Shown: positions 18,113 through 27,958 of the stretch, piece after piece
Layout: every line of letters begins with the position of its first letter
Numbering within the stretch: the first letter of the stretch is position 1
Origin: Rhodobacterales bacterium
Lineage (GTDB): Bacteria; Pseudomonadota; Alphaproteobacteria; Rhodobacterales; Rhodobacteraceae
Direction of reading: 5' to 3'
Assembly (NCBI GenBank): GCA_021155205.1
Contig: JAJNPS010000018.1
Location: 186,001-250,000, forward strand
DNA: 64,000 nucleotides
Position numbers and translations under genes: made by a program
Notes under the pieces: generated by a model
Told to the model about the DNA's origin: nothing
Database searches by the model: none
The model's input: the letters and a program-made list of their open reading frames with translations, nothing else

Positions 18113-19189
18113 TCAGGCAAAGGTCGCAAGCCCCACGCCATGATCCGCACAGAACGCCAGCAGCCGGTCGAGATCGGCGCGACGCCAGGCGGTCTTGTGC
18201 GCGGATCCATTGTCGAACCGCACAGTTGCCACCACGGTCATCAGGATCTTGCCCGCCACGCCGCGCAGATAGTCCTGCCAGCACTGGTCAGGTCCGTACC
18301 CCGTCACGCCATGCCGGCAAAGCGCGCGGTGATAGCGCGCGATCAGGTCGCGCTCGGCCGAGCGCCGGACCGTCGGCGCACAGGAACTGATCAGCAGATA
18401 GGCGATGTCTGCGGCACCGCGCCCTGCCCCCATCATCTGCCAGTCGAACAGAACTGCTCGCCCGGCCCTGTCAAACACCACATTGTCGGCCTGCAGGTCG
18501 CGGTGCAGGCAGGTGACGGGGCCTTGCGCGTATAGATCGCCGAACACCCTGTTCTGGTTGGCCGCAAGCCAGTCACCCAGCGCAAGGAACGACGGCGGCA
18601 GTGCGGCATCGCCCAGAATGGCGCCAATCGCCTTGGGAAACCGCGCCCAGCAGGCACCGAAATCGAACGTGCGCAGCAGGGCCATGCCGTCGAAATCGGC
18701 AAGGCCGGGATGCTGCCAGAAGGCGGCATGAACCTGCGCCAGCGCATCGACCGCCGTGCCGGCCTCGACTGCGGAAAATCCCTGGGCAAAGGGCACGGCC
18801 CGCGTGTCTTTCAAGTCCTGGAGCAGGATCACGCTGGCATTGCGCCGGGCATCTGCCGCATGAAAGTAGGCGCGCGGCACCGGCAGCACACCCTGCCCCG
18901 CAAGCCGGTCGTAAAACGCGACTTCGCGGCAGTTGGCGGCAAAGAAGGCGGCGGCCAGACCGGGATCGGGGGGCGACAGCTTGGCGACAAGGCTGTCCGG
19001 CCCCCGCTCTGGTCCGCGCCAGGTCAGGGAAATGCGAAAGACCGCCCCGCCGGTAAAGCTTTGCTCCTGTCCGATACGGGTCAGCATGGCCGCGGCAACG
19101 ACCACACTTTCAAGGCCACCCGCGCGCAGCGCAAGGGTCAGCCAATCCGGTGTGATTTCGGCGGCACTCCTTGGCAGCGCAAGCGTCAT
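18113..19189 (-). CDS. APH/EcKinase-like phosphotransferase
   Basis: A 358-residue kinase-like protein. The C-terminal lobe shows the catalytic loop HRDLQADNVVF (HxD....N) and the metal-binding DWQMMGAGRGAADIAYLL, as in aminoglycoside/choline/ecdysteroid-type small-molecule kinases. The N-lobe has the conserved lysine region SLVAKLSPPD and the glutamate region REVAFYDRL. The start at 19189 (MTLALPRSAAEI) is supported by AAGGG 6 bp upstream; the open frame continues to 19294 without family resemblance. Substrate unknown: relatives are annotated as DUF1679-like or phosphotransferase enzyme family. It lies between a tRNA and glpR, same strand as glpR, 120 bp apart. Confidence 0.8.
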   Translation of the reverse strand: MTLALPRSAAEITPDWLTLALRAGGLESVVVAAAMLTRIGQEQSFTGGAVFRISLTWRGPERGPDSLVAKLSPPDPGLAAAFFAANCREVAFYDRLAGQGVLPVPRAYFHAADARRNASVILLQDLKDTRAVPFAQGFSAVEAGTAVDALAQVHAAFWQHPGLADFDGMALLRTFDFGACWARFPKAIGAILGDAALPPSFLALGDWLAANQNRVFGDLYAQGPVTCLHRDLQADNVVFDRAGRAVLFDWQMMGAGRGAADIAYLLISSCAPTVRRSAERDLIARYHRALCRHGVTGYGPDQCWQDYLRGVAGKILMTVVATVRFDNGSAHKTAWRRADLDRLLAFCADHGVGLATFA

Positions 19190-19309
19190 GATGGCCCTTG
19201 ACGACTGCCGCAGCCCCGTGCCCGGCATCCGGGCGGCGACCATAGCGGGTTTCGACAGGCCCGCCAGCGACAATTGCGCCGACTTTGGGCGCACCCGCGA
19301 CCGGCACGG

Positions 19310-20071
19310 TCAGGTCGCGATGCAGACCCTGGTGCCCCAGTCATGGCATTTGCGTGCCAGGTCTGCGGGCAGCGGCGCATCAGTGAAAAAGGTGTCGATC
19401 TCGGCCAGTGATGCCAGCCGCGCCGGGGCGGACCGCGCCAGTTTGGAAGCATCGCAGACCAGATAGGTCTTGCGCGCCTGCCGGATGATCGCCTTGGACA
19501 CCCGCACCTCGGCGAGGTCATAGTCCAGAAGGTCGCCATCCCGGTCCAGCGCCGACGCCCCGATTACCGCAAGGTCGACCTTGAACTGTTCAAAGAACTG
19601 CGTCGTCAACTCGCCCACCAGACCACCATCGGACCGCCGGAGCGCGCCCCCCGCCACCATGATCTCGCAACTGGGATTGGCGGCCAGGATGTTGGCCACG
19701 TTCATGTTGTTGGTGACGACCGTGATGCTGTTGTGATGGAGCAGCGCATGCGCCACCGCCTCGGTCGTGGTGCCAAGGTTCAGGATGATCGACGAATTTC
19801 CGGGGATCGCGTCGGCACAGGCGCGGGCGATGGCGGATTTCGCCCCCTCGTTCATCCGGCGGCGCTGTTCGTAACCCAGGTTGGTGACGCCCGTGCGCGG
19901 CATCGCCCCGCCATGCACACGGTCCAGATGGCCCGCATCGGCAAGGTCGGTCAGGTCGCGGCGGATCGTCTGCAACGTCACGCTGAACCGCTGGGCAAGG
20001 TCCTCGACCACCACGCGGCCCTCGGCCCGCGCGATGTCCAGAATCTCGGTCTGACGAAAACTCAGGGTCAA
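19310..20071 (-). CDS. glpR: DeoR-family glycerol-3-phosphate regulon repressor GlpR
   Basis: A 253-residue DeoR-type repressor. The N-terminal winged helix (residues ~5-60) contains VVVEDLAQRFSVTLQTIRRD, the DeoR signature. The C-terminal sugar-phosphate-binding domain has NLGTTTEAVAHALLHH, VVTNNMNVANIL and VAGGALRRSDGGLVG. I chose a TTG start at 20071 (LTLSFRQTEILDIA) because GGGAG lies 6 bp upstream and the family begins just before SFRQ. The frame remains open to 20233 but without homology. It is divergent from glpD-glpK, so it very likely represses them and itself, with release by glycerol-3-phosphate. Confidence 0.92.
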   Translation of the reverse strand: MTLSFRQTEILDIARAEGRVVVEDLAQRFSVTLQTIRRDLTDLADAGHLDRVHGGAMPRTGVTNLGYEQRRRMNEGAKSAIARACADAIPGNSSIILNLGTTTEAVAHALLHHNSITVVTNNMNVANILAANPSCEIMVAGGALRRSDGGLVGELTTQFFEQFKVDLAVIGASALDRDGDLLDYDLAEVRVSKAIIRQARKTYLVCDASKLARSAPARLASLAEIDTFFTDAPLPADLARKCHDWGTRVCIAT

Positions 20072-20255
20072 GTCGTACTCCCTCGCAGGCGCCCTTGCAC
20101 GCCCAGTGTCGGCAAACTGGCGCCAACGATCAAGGTCGAATTTTACCGCAGGTTGCAGGTCATTAAGTTTACTCTCGCTATGATGCAGCGCGAAAATACG
20201 CGCTTGTGGCAAGTTTTGCATCACATCAGCCACTACAGTCGAAAAGTATGCGCGA

Positions 20256-20301
20256 GAATGTTCGATTTAACAAGTGTCGCATAAAAACGAAAAAATCGTT
20301 T
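20256..20301. promoter_or_regulatory. Candidate GlpR operator sites in the glpR-glpD intergenic region
   Basis: Within the 285-bp divergent region, an ATGTTCGAT sequence near 20256-20266 resembles a half-site of the enterobacterial GlpR operator. A perfect 6-bp inverted repeat, AAACGA-5 nt-TCGTTT, lies at 20285-20301, 56 bp before the glpD start. The position suits a repressor of both genes. This is pattern recognition without experimental support. Confidence 0.4.
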
Positions 20302-20356
20302 GACCCGTCCCGCAAATCTCGGCAGGCTCGTTCTGCCAACGGGAGGGGGGCAAGCC

Positions 20357-21955
20357 GTGTCCGACAATCCGCCGTCAGCGACAACGGATATTTTCATCAT
20401 CGGGGGCGGCATCAACGGCTGCGGGATCGCCCGCGATGCCGTCGGGCGCGGCCTTTCGGTGACGCTGGCCGAACAGGGCGATCTGGCCCAGGCGACCTCG
20501 TCGGCATCCACCAAGCTGTTCCACGGCGGGCTGCGCTATCTTGAGTATTTCGAGTTCCGCCTGGTCCGCGAGGCCTTGCAGGAGCGCGAAACCCTGCTGG
20601 TCGCGATGCCGCATATTTCGTGGCCGATGCGCTTCGTGCTGCCCTATCATCCCGACATGCGGTTCGAAGGCGACACGCCCACGGGCCGCCTGATGTCAAA
20701 CGTGATGCCCTGGATGCGCGGCCGCCGTCCGGCTTGGCTGATCCGGCTGGGGCTGTTCATGTACGACAACCTGGGCGGGCGGAAAATCCTGCCCGGTACG
20801 CGCATGCTGGACCTGACCCGCGATCCCGCGGGCACGCCGCTGCAACCGCGCTTTGCGCATGCCTATGAATATTCAGACTGCTGGATCGAGGACAGCAAGC
20901 TTGTCTCGCTGAATGCCGCCGATGCCGCGAAACGGGGGGCTACCGTCATGACGCGCACCCGCGTCGTCAGAGCGGACCGCAATGGCGATCACTGGACCGT
21001 CACCACCGAGGGGCCGAAGGGCAAGGCGACCTGGCGCGCCCGTGCGCTGGTCAATGCGGGCGGCCCCTGGGTCGAGGACATCATCCGCAATGTCGCGCGT
21101 ATCAATTCGACCGAAAGCGTGCGGCTGGTGCGCGGCAGCCATATTGTCACGCGCAAGCTTTACGACCACGACCGTTGCTATTTCTTTCAGGGCACTGACG
21201 GGCGGATCATCTTTGCGATCCCGTATGAGCAGGACTTCACCCTGATCGGCACCACCGACAAGGATCACAAGGGCGACCCCGGCACAGCCGCCTGCACGGA
21301 CGACGAACGCGACTACCTCTGCGCCTTTGCCAGCCAGTATTTCCGCAAGCCCGTAACGGCGGCGGATGTTGTCTGGACCTATTCGGGGGTGCGGCCCCTG
21401 TACAATGACGGGGCGAAATCGGCGACGGCGGCAACGCGGGATTATGTCCTCAGCCTCGATGGGAACGGCGCGCCCTTGCTCAATGTCTTTGGCGGCAAGA
21501 TCACCACCCACCGCCGCCTGGCGGAATCAGCACTTGCAAAACTGGTGCCGTTCTTTCCGGGGGCAAAACCCGCATGGACGGCCCGCGTCCCCCTGCCCGG
21601 CGGGGATTTCCCGCAGGACGGCGTGGCTGCACTTACCGCCCGGCTGGCGCAATCCTATCCGTTCCTGACGCCGTACTGGGCGGCGCGCCTGATCCGCGCC
21701 TATGGCACGAACGCCGCGAAAATGCTGGGCGGCGCGAAAACCGCTGCCGACCTTGGCCGGGATTTCGGCGCCACCCTGACCGAAGCCGAGGTGCGCTGGC
21801 TGATGGCGCAGGAATTCGCCACCCGCGCCGAGGACGTGGTGTGGCGGCGCACCAGGCTGGGCCTGCGCCTGACCGCCGAGCAGATCGCCACCATCGACGG
21901 CTTCATGACCATGACGTCAGGGACTGGCGGGCCAACGCGCTCTGCCGCAGAATAA
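20357..21955 (+). CDS. glpD: Glycerol-3-phosphate dehydrogenase (FAD, aerobic)
   Basis: A 532-residue flavoprotein that oxidises glycerol-3-phosphate to dihydroxyacetone phosphate at the inner membrane and passes electrons to quinone. The N-terminal FAD-binding motif is IIGGGINGCGIARDAVGRG (from about residue 14). Other family blocks are TSSASTKLFHGGLRYLE and GSHIVTRKLYDHDRCYFFQ, and near the C-terminal part YSGVRPLYND and GGKITTHRRLAE. The GTG start at 20357 has GGGAGGGGGG about 8 bp upstream. It is followed by glpK after 24 bp, in one operon. Confidence 0.95.
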   Translation: MSDNPPSATTDIFIIGGGINGCGIARDAVGRGLSVTLAEQGDLAQATSSASTKLFHGGLRYLEYFEFRLVREALQERETLLVAMPHISWPMRFVLPYHPDMRFEGDTPTGRLMSNVMPWMRGRRPAWLIRLGLFMYDNLGGRKILPGTRMLDLTRDPAGTPLQPRFAHAYEYSDCWIEDSKLVSLNAADAAKRGATVMTRTRVVRADRNGDHWTVTTEGPKGKATWRARALVNAGGPWVEDIIRNVARINSTESVRLVRGSHIVTRKLYDHDRCYFFQGTDGRIIFAIPYEQDFTLIGTTDKDHKGDPGTAACTDDERDYLCAFASQYFRKPVTAADVVWTYSGVRPLYNDGAKSATAATRDYVLSLDGNGAPLLNVFGGKITTHRRLAESALAKLVPFFPGAKPAWTARVPLPGGDFPQDGVAALTARLAQSYPFLTPYWAARLIRAYGTNAAKMLGGAKTAADLGRDFGATLTEAEVRWLMAQEFATRAEDVVWRRTRLGLRLTAEQIATIDGFMTMTSGTGGPTRSAAE

Positions 21956-21979
21956 AAACTCAGCGTCGAGGTTTCGCCC

Positions 21980-23464
21980 ATGACCCACATCCTTGCCATC
22001 GACCAGGGCACGACCTCGTCCCGCGCGATCCTTTTCGATGCCGGGCTGCGGGTCGTCTCGACCGCGCAGGAAGAATTTCCGCAACATTACCCGCATTCCG
22101 GCTGGGTGGAGCATGATCCGTCAGACCTGTGGTCCACCGTCGCCGCCACCGCCCGCGCAGTGATCGAAAAGGCCGGGATCGACGCGCACGATATTGCCGG
22201 GATCGGCATCACCAACCAGCGCGAGACGACGCTGGTCTGGGACCGCAAGACCGGCCAGCCGATCTACAACGCGATCGTCTGGCAGGATCGCCGCACGGCC
22301 CGGATCTGCGACGATCTTGCCGCTGCAGGTCACGCGCCGCTGTTCACCGCGCGGACGGGGCTGCTGCTTGACCCCTATTTTTCCGCCACCAAGGTCAAGT
22401 GGCTGCTCGATACGGTCGAAGGCGCCCGCGCCCGCGCCGCGCGGGGGGACCTGGCCTTCGGCACCGTCGACACCTTCCTGATCTGGAACCTGACCGGCGG
22501 GCGCGTCCATGCCACCGATGCCACCAATGCCGCGCGGACGATGCTCTATGATATCGGAAAGGGCCAATGGGACGCCGACATCTGCGATATCCTGGACATC
22601 CCGATGGCGATGCTGCCCGAGGTGCGCGATTGCGCCGCCGATTTCGGCATGACGCGCGCCGACCTCTTCGGGCGCGAAATCCCGATCCTTGGCGTTGCGG
22701 GCGACCAGCAGGCGGCGACCGTGGGGCAGGCCTGCTTCAGCCCCGGCATGATGAAATCGACCTACGGGACGGGCTGCTTTGCCCTGCTCAATACCGGGGC
22801 GGACCGGGTGCCATCCAAGAACCGGCTCTTGACCACAATCGCCTACCAGCTGAACGGCACGCCCACCTATGCGCTGGAAGGGTCGATCTTCATCGCCGGG
22901 GCGGTGGTGCAGTGGCTGCGCGACGGGCTGAAGATCATCCGCGAGGCCAAGGAGACTCAACCCCTCGCCGAACAGGCCGACGCGGCGCAGGGTGTCGTGC
23001 TGGTGCCCGCCTTTACCGGCCTTGGCGCGCCCTATTGGCGGCCCGATTGCCGGGGGGCGATCTTCGGGCTGACGCGCAATTCGGGGCCTGCGGAGCTGGC
23101 ACGGGCCGCCCTGGAAAGTGTCGGCTACCAGACCCGCGACCTTCTGGAGGCGATGCGTGCCGACTGGGGCACCGCCGCCGACGGGGTGTTGCGCGTCGAT
23201 GGCGGCATGACGGCAAGCGACTGGACGATGCAGCACCTGTCCGACATCCTTGGCGCGCCCGTGGACCGGCCCGTGGTCACCGAAACCACCGCGCTCGGTG
23301 TGGCGTTTCTGGCCGCGATGCAGGCCGGACTGTGCGGCGGACCGCAGGATTTCGCCAAAAGCTGGGCGCTGGATCGGCGGTTCAGCCCGGTGATGGATGC
23401 GCCGACGCGGGACGCCCGATATGCCCGCTGGGGCCGCGCCGTCGCGTCCACCATGGCGTTCTGA
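21980..23464 (+). CDS. glpK: Glycerol kinase
   Basis: A 494-residue FGGY kinase that phosphorylates glycerol with ATP. It shows the N-terminal phosphate loop [16 protein letters not shown], the glycerol-contact regions [16 protein letters not shown] and [14 protein letters not shown], and the C-terminal FGGY signature region [17 protein letters not shown]. Length and blocks are normal. It completes the glycerol pathway with glpD. No glycerol facilitator or ABC transporter is in the window. Confidence 0.96.
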   Translation: MTHILAIDQGTTSSRAILFDAGLRVVSTAQEEFPQHYPHSGWVEHDPSDLWSTVAATARAVIEKAGIDAHDIAGIGITNQRETTLVWDRKTGQPIYNAIVWQDRRTARICDDLAAAGHAPLFTARTGLLLDPYFSATKVKWLLDTVEGARARAARGDLAFGTVDTFLIWNLTGGRVHATDATNAARTMLYDIGKGQWDADICDILDIPMAMLPEVRDCAADFGMTRADLFGREIPILGVAGDQQAATVGQACFSPGMMKSTYGTGCFALLNTGADRVPSKNRLLTTIAYQLNGTPTYALEGSIFIAGAVVQWLRDGLKIIREAKETQPLAEQADAAQGVVLVPAFTGLGAPYWRPDCRGAIFGLTRNSGPAELARAALESVGYQTRDLLEAMRADWGTAADGVLRVDGGMTASDWTMQHLSDILGAPVDRPVVTETTALGVAFLAAMQAGLCGGPQDFAKSWALDRRFSPVMDAPTRDARYARWGRAVASTMAF

Positions 23465-23663
23465 ACGGCGCGGCGCGATGCGCCCGCAACCCCCGGACTG
23501 GCGCAAGATGCCCCAGCGCGCGGAACCGCCCCGGTTGCAGAAGGCATAAAAAAAACCACAAATTCGACCGACTAGGAACAGTTTCAACTGCAGGATCGGC
23601 AACAATCTGGCGGCCCCGAGGGGATCGGCCAGGGCAATGTGGGTTTGTCAAAAGGACGGTATC

Positions 23664-24116
23664 ATGGGGTTCAGTGAAGCAGTTCGGACCTGCCTGTTCG
23701 AAAAATATGTCACCTTCTCGGGCCGCGCGTCGCGGTCGGAATACTGGTATTTCTTCCTGTTCTATCTGCTGGTCATGATCGCATTGATGATGCTGTTCAT
23801 GCTGGTTGGCGGTGGCCTTGGCAGCTTTCAGACCGGCGAAATCAGCAGCCTTGCCTATGTCCCGCTGATCCTGATGGCGGTTTTCGTGCTGGGGATGTTG
23901 CTGCCGATGATCTCGGTCACGGTCCGCCGGTTTCATGACCGCAACCTGTCAGGCTGGTGGTATCTGGCGTCGGTCCTGGCCGGTTTCATCCCGCTGGTCG
24001 GCTTTCTTGCCAGCATCGCGGCCTTTGTCATTACCGTTCTGAAGGGAACGTCGGGCCAGAACAGGTTCGGTCGCGACCCCCTGGGTGCCGATACCAACGC
24101 CGACGTCTTTGCGTGA
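23664..24116 (+). CDS. DUF805 inner-membrane protein
   Basis: A 150-residue integral membrane protein of the DUF805 family. The start at 23664 gives the characteristic MGFSEAVRTCLFEKYVTFSG followed by RASRSEYWYFFLF. There are about three hydrophobic helices (residues ~25-50, 65-92, 110-135), and the conserved VRRFHDRNLSGWWYL lies before the last. The C-terminus ends in FGRDPLG. The function is unknown. Roughly 200 bp of non-coding sequence separates it from glpK. It precedes the damaged DUF4129-MoxR operon by a few bases and may be its first gene. Confidence 0.9.
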   Translation: MGFSEAVRTCLFEKYVTFSGRASRSEYWYFFLFYLLVMIALMMLFMLVGGGLGSFQTGEISSLAYVPLILMAVFVLGMLLPMISVTVRRFHDRNLSGWWYLASVLAGFIPLVGFLASIAAFVITVLKGTSGQNRFGRDPLGADTNADVFA

Positions 24117-24120
24117 TGTT

Positions 24121-25134
24121 GTGAACGTGCGATCCGGGACGGAAACGATACGCGCCGTTCCGGGTCTTGCCATCATTCTGGCGGTTGCCGCGATGTCGGC
24201 GCCGGGTTCGGCGCAGACGACCGGCGGCGATGTGCCCGGCAACCAGACCGTCCCCCTGATCATCGACGCGGTTCCCGCGCCCGACAGTGACATCGCGCGG
24301 GCCTATCAGGACGCCCAGCGGCGCAGCGGCAACCGGATCACCGCGACCTATGCCGAAAGGCTCGCCGGCGATCTGCCGCTGGACGCGGCCTACCGCCCGC
24401 CGCAACCGGACGGGCCGCGCGACAGTCGCCCCGTGCTGTCTGGCATGACTGCCTGGCTCGCCGTGGTGGCCCTGGTCGTGATCCTTCCGGCGCTGTGGCT
24501 CAGGTTTGGCGGCAGTGGCACATTGCTGGCGGGGACGCCAAAGGACATCCGCCAGAAACCCGTCGCCCCCGAAGGTTGGAGCATGGCGCAGGATCAGACC
24601 CTGCCGATGTCCGATCTTCTGGCCGAGATCGCCGCCATGCCGGATCGCCGCGCGGCGCTGGTGCGCCTGCTGCGCCATTGCCTTTTGCAGACCGGAGCCG
24701 CGACGGACACCCGTTTTGCGCGGTCCGACACAGAACGCGAGGCACTGCGGCGCTTGCCCGAGGCGTGGTCCGGCCGGCCGGGTCTGGCCGGCATCCTGAC
24801 CACAACGGAACTGGCCCATTACGGCGGCCACGCGGTCAGCGAGGATGCCTTTGCGGCCAGCCTTGCCACGGCGCGCGCGCTCTTTGTGACGCGGCAAGGC
24901 AGCCATGCCCAGGATTGCGATCTTTCTTGCCCTTGGCCTGGTGGCCGTCGGGGCGGTCCTCTGGCTGGCGATGCCGGGGGATGCCGCGCGCGACCGCAGG
25001 CTCGACGTCTCGGTCATGGGGGTCGAGGCCCTGCGGACCTGGCTGCCCGACAACGCCATCGCGGTGGTGCGGTCGCATCCGCGTCTGGCGCCGCGCGCCG
25101 CCGACCTGTCGATGGCGATCCTGCCGCTTTATGA
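24121..25134 (+). CDS. DUF4129-type membrane protein with read-through C-terminus
   Basis: The real part is about residues 1-263. It has a signal/anchor near the N-terminus (AVPGLAIILAVAAMSA), a second transmembrane helix (MTAWLAVVALVVILPALWL), and a cytoplasmic helical region (LLAEIAAMPDRRAALVRLLR, later YGGHAVSEDAFAASLATARA) like DUF4129 proteins next to moxR genes. The GTG at 24121 is the likely start. After TRQGSHAQD the frame does not stop but runs ~76 codons out of register through the start of the next gene. This tail is Arg/Gly-rich and composition-driven, so the natural stop seems to have been lost by mutation or frameshift. The product may still be made with an aberrant tail. Confidence 0.55.
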   Translation: MNVRSGTETIRAVPGLAIILAVAAMSAPGSAQTTGGDVPGNQTVPLIIDAVPAPDSDIARAYQDAQRRSGNRITATYAERLAGDLPLDAAYRPPQPDGPRDSRPVLSGMTAWLAVVALVVILPALWLRFGGSGTLLAGTPKDIRQKPVAPEGWSMAQDQTLPMSDLLAEIAAMPDRRAALVRLLRHCLLQTGAATDTRFARSDTEREALRRLPEAWSGRPGLAGILTTTELAHYGGHAVSEDAFAASLATARALFVTRQGSHAQDCDLSCPWPGGRRGGPLAGDAGGCRARPQARRLGHGGRGPADLAARQRHRGGAVASASGAARRRPVDGDPAAL

Positions 25135-25795
25135 CACCAGCCTGTCGGCCGAAGCGGACCCGCCGCAGACCAAGGAAGACTACGCCCGGCAGCAAGACCA
25201 GCGCGACATCTCCAGCCAAGCGTTCTTTGCCTAGCTGGAGGCGCTGCCCACCCTGGTCGTCCTGCCCAAATGGCGCACCGGCTTTGCCACCGCCGAGGTG
25301 GCACATGCATCGCAATTGATCACCATCGGCGATGTCACCCGCCTTGCCCGCCAGACCGGCCTTGCGCGCGTCAGGCTGTTGCGTCGGTCTGCGGTGTTCG
25401 AGACTGCCCGCCTGTCACCCGCCGATGGCCAACCGGCGCAGCAGGTAGCGCTGTTTCTGGCCCAGCTTTTCGACCGCGGCACCCTGCCGGGCTATTGCGC
25501 CGAACTCTTCGGTTCTGCCGATGGCGCGCTGGTCATCCGATGCGATGCCCATGGCAACATCGCCGCCGCCGATTACCTGTCGGACCCGGATCTGATGAAC
25601 AATCACGGGCTGTCGGTTGCCGCGAATGCCGGATTTGCCGCCGGGATGATCGGGGCCATGCGCCCGGCCGGGAACCGCAAGCCGGTCTATCTCGACACGG
25701 CGCCGGACCAGTTGCTTGACACCGGCGAGGGCGATGCCAGGGCACAGGATTACACCCGCGACCCTGTCGATCTGGCGCGGTTCTTTGCCTATCGG
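24905..25795 (+). pseudogene. DUF4350-like membrane protein, interrupted by an amber codon and truncated
   Basis: This starts MPRIAIFLALGLVAVGAVLWL (membrane anchor) and continues with GVEALRTWLPDNAIAV, as in the DUF4350-like proteins that accompany moxR. At 25232-25234 an in-frame TAG interrupts it after SSQAFFA. The same frame continues immediately with family-like sequence (LEALPTLVVLPKWRTGF), a change explicable by one C-to-T mutation in a CAG codon. It proceeds through about 25795 ([16 protein letters not shown]), where homology ends abruptly and the moxR frame begins. Two independent lesions therefore affect it: a nonsense codon and loss of its C-terminal end. Confidence 0.68.
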
Positions 25796-25797
25796 TC

Positions 25798-26649
<852 letters not shown>

Positions 26650-27958
26650 ATGCGACCATCGCCGCGCCTTGTTGTCATAGCGCTGACGCTGGCGGCGCTG
26701 TCCACCCTGATGGTTCTGCTGGCGCGCGATGCGGCCTCGATGCTGTTGGTCCTGTGGGCCGGGCTGGCGGCGGCCGGGATGGCCGATCTTTTCCTGTCGG
26801 TGCCGCGGCGCGACCTGAGCGTGGAGGTGCAGGTGCCCGCGACCGGCTATACGGGCGGCAGCCTGCGCCTGACCGTGGACCTCGCTTTGCGCTGGGGCGC
26901 GCTGCCGCCGGGGCTGACGGCGGTCCTGGACCTGCCGCCCGCGCTCGGCCCGGGCGACCTGCCCGACCCGGTGCCGGTTGACGCCGCGCGGGCAAGGATC
27001 GCGGCGCACCTGCCGCTGATGCGGCGCGGCACGCACAGGATCCGCACCCTGTCGCTGAAATGGCTGTCGCGGCTGGGATTGTTCGAACTGATCGCCGACA
27101 TCGCCCTGGACCGCGATGTGACCGTGGTGCCCGACATCGCACCGATCCTGTCAGGGCAGATCGCCACGCGGATGCTGCCCCTGACCGAGGGGCTGAAAGA
27201 CATGCAGCTGCGCGGCGAAGGGTCGGAGTTCCATCAGCTGCGCGAGTTCCAGCCCGGCATGGACCCCCGCAGCATCGACTGGAAACGGTCGGCGCGCGCG
27301 CAGCCTTGTCGCCCGCGAAACCCGCGCGGAACGCAACCACCAGATCATGCTTTGCCTCGATGCCGGGTATCTGATGGGCGAACGGATCGACGGCCTGCCC
27401 AAGCTGGACCGCGCGATGAACGCGGCCCTTGCGATGGCCTGGGCGGGGAGCCTCGGCGGTGATCTGGTCGGGCTTTACAGCTTTGACAGCCGGCCGCGCA
27501 TCTTTATCCCGCCGGCGCCGGGACGCGCCGCCTTTGTCCGCCTGCAGGCCACCTGTGCGCGCCTGGGCCATGACACGGCGGAAACAAACCACACCCTTGC
27601 CCTGACCCATCTGCACGGCCGCCTGAAACGCCGGTCGCTGGTGATCGTGTTTTCCGATTTTGTGGACAGCATCACGGCGGAACTTCTGGTCGAGAACATC
27701 GCCGTGATGGCGCGCCACCACCTGATCCTTTTTGTCGCGCTGCGCGACCCTGCGCTGATCGGCCTGGCGCAGCCGAAATCGGTCAGCCTGGAGGCGATCG
27801 CGCGGTCGGTGTCGGCCACGCAGATCCTGCGCGAACGGCAATCGGTGCTGGACCGGCTGGCGCGACTGGGGGTGATCTGCCTTGACACCACGCCCGCCGC
27901 GCTGACCGGCGCGCTGGTGTCGCGCTACATCGACATCAAATCGCGGGAATTGATATGA
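26650..27958 (+). pseudogene. DUF58 domain protein disrupted by a frameshift in a GC dinucleotide run
   Basis: The ATG directly follows the moxR stop. Two transmembrane helices (residues ~8-45) precede the DUF58 region. The family motif GSEFHQLREFQPGMDPRSID followed by WKRSARA ends at 27297, and then the frame becomes nonsense. One register away the expected continuation appears (SLVARETRAERNHQIMLCLD), running to 27958 with SLVIVFSDFVDSITAELL, the metal-site-like region. The break lies in GCGCGCGCGC at 27292-27301; the family sequence ARARSLVARE predicts one more GC unit. A 2-bp slippage deletion explains it. The second part could start at ATG 27347 but would lack the N-terminal half. Confidence 0.78.
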
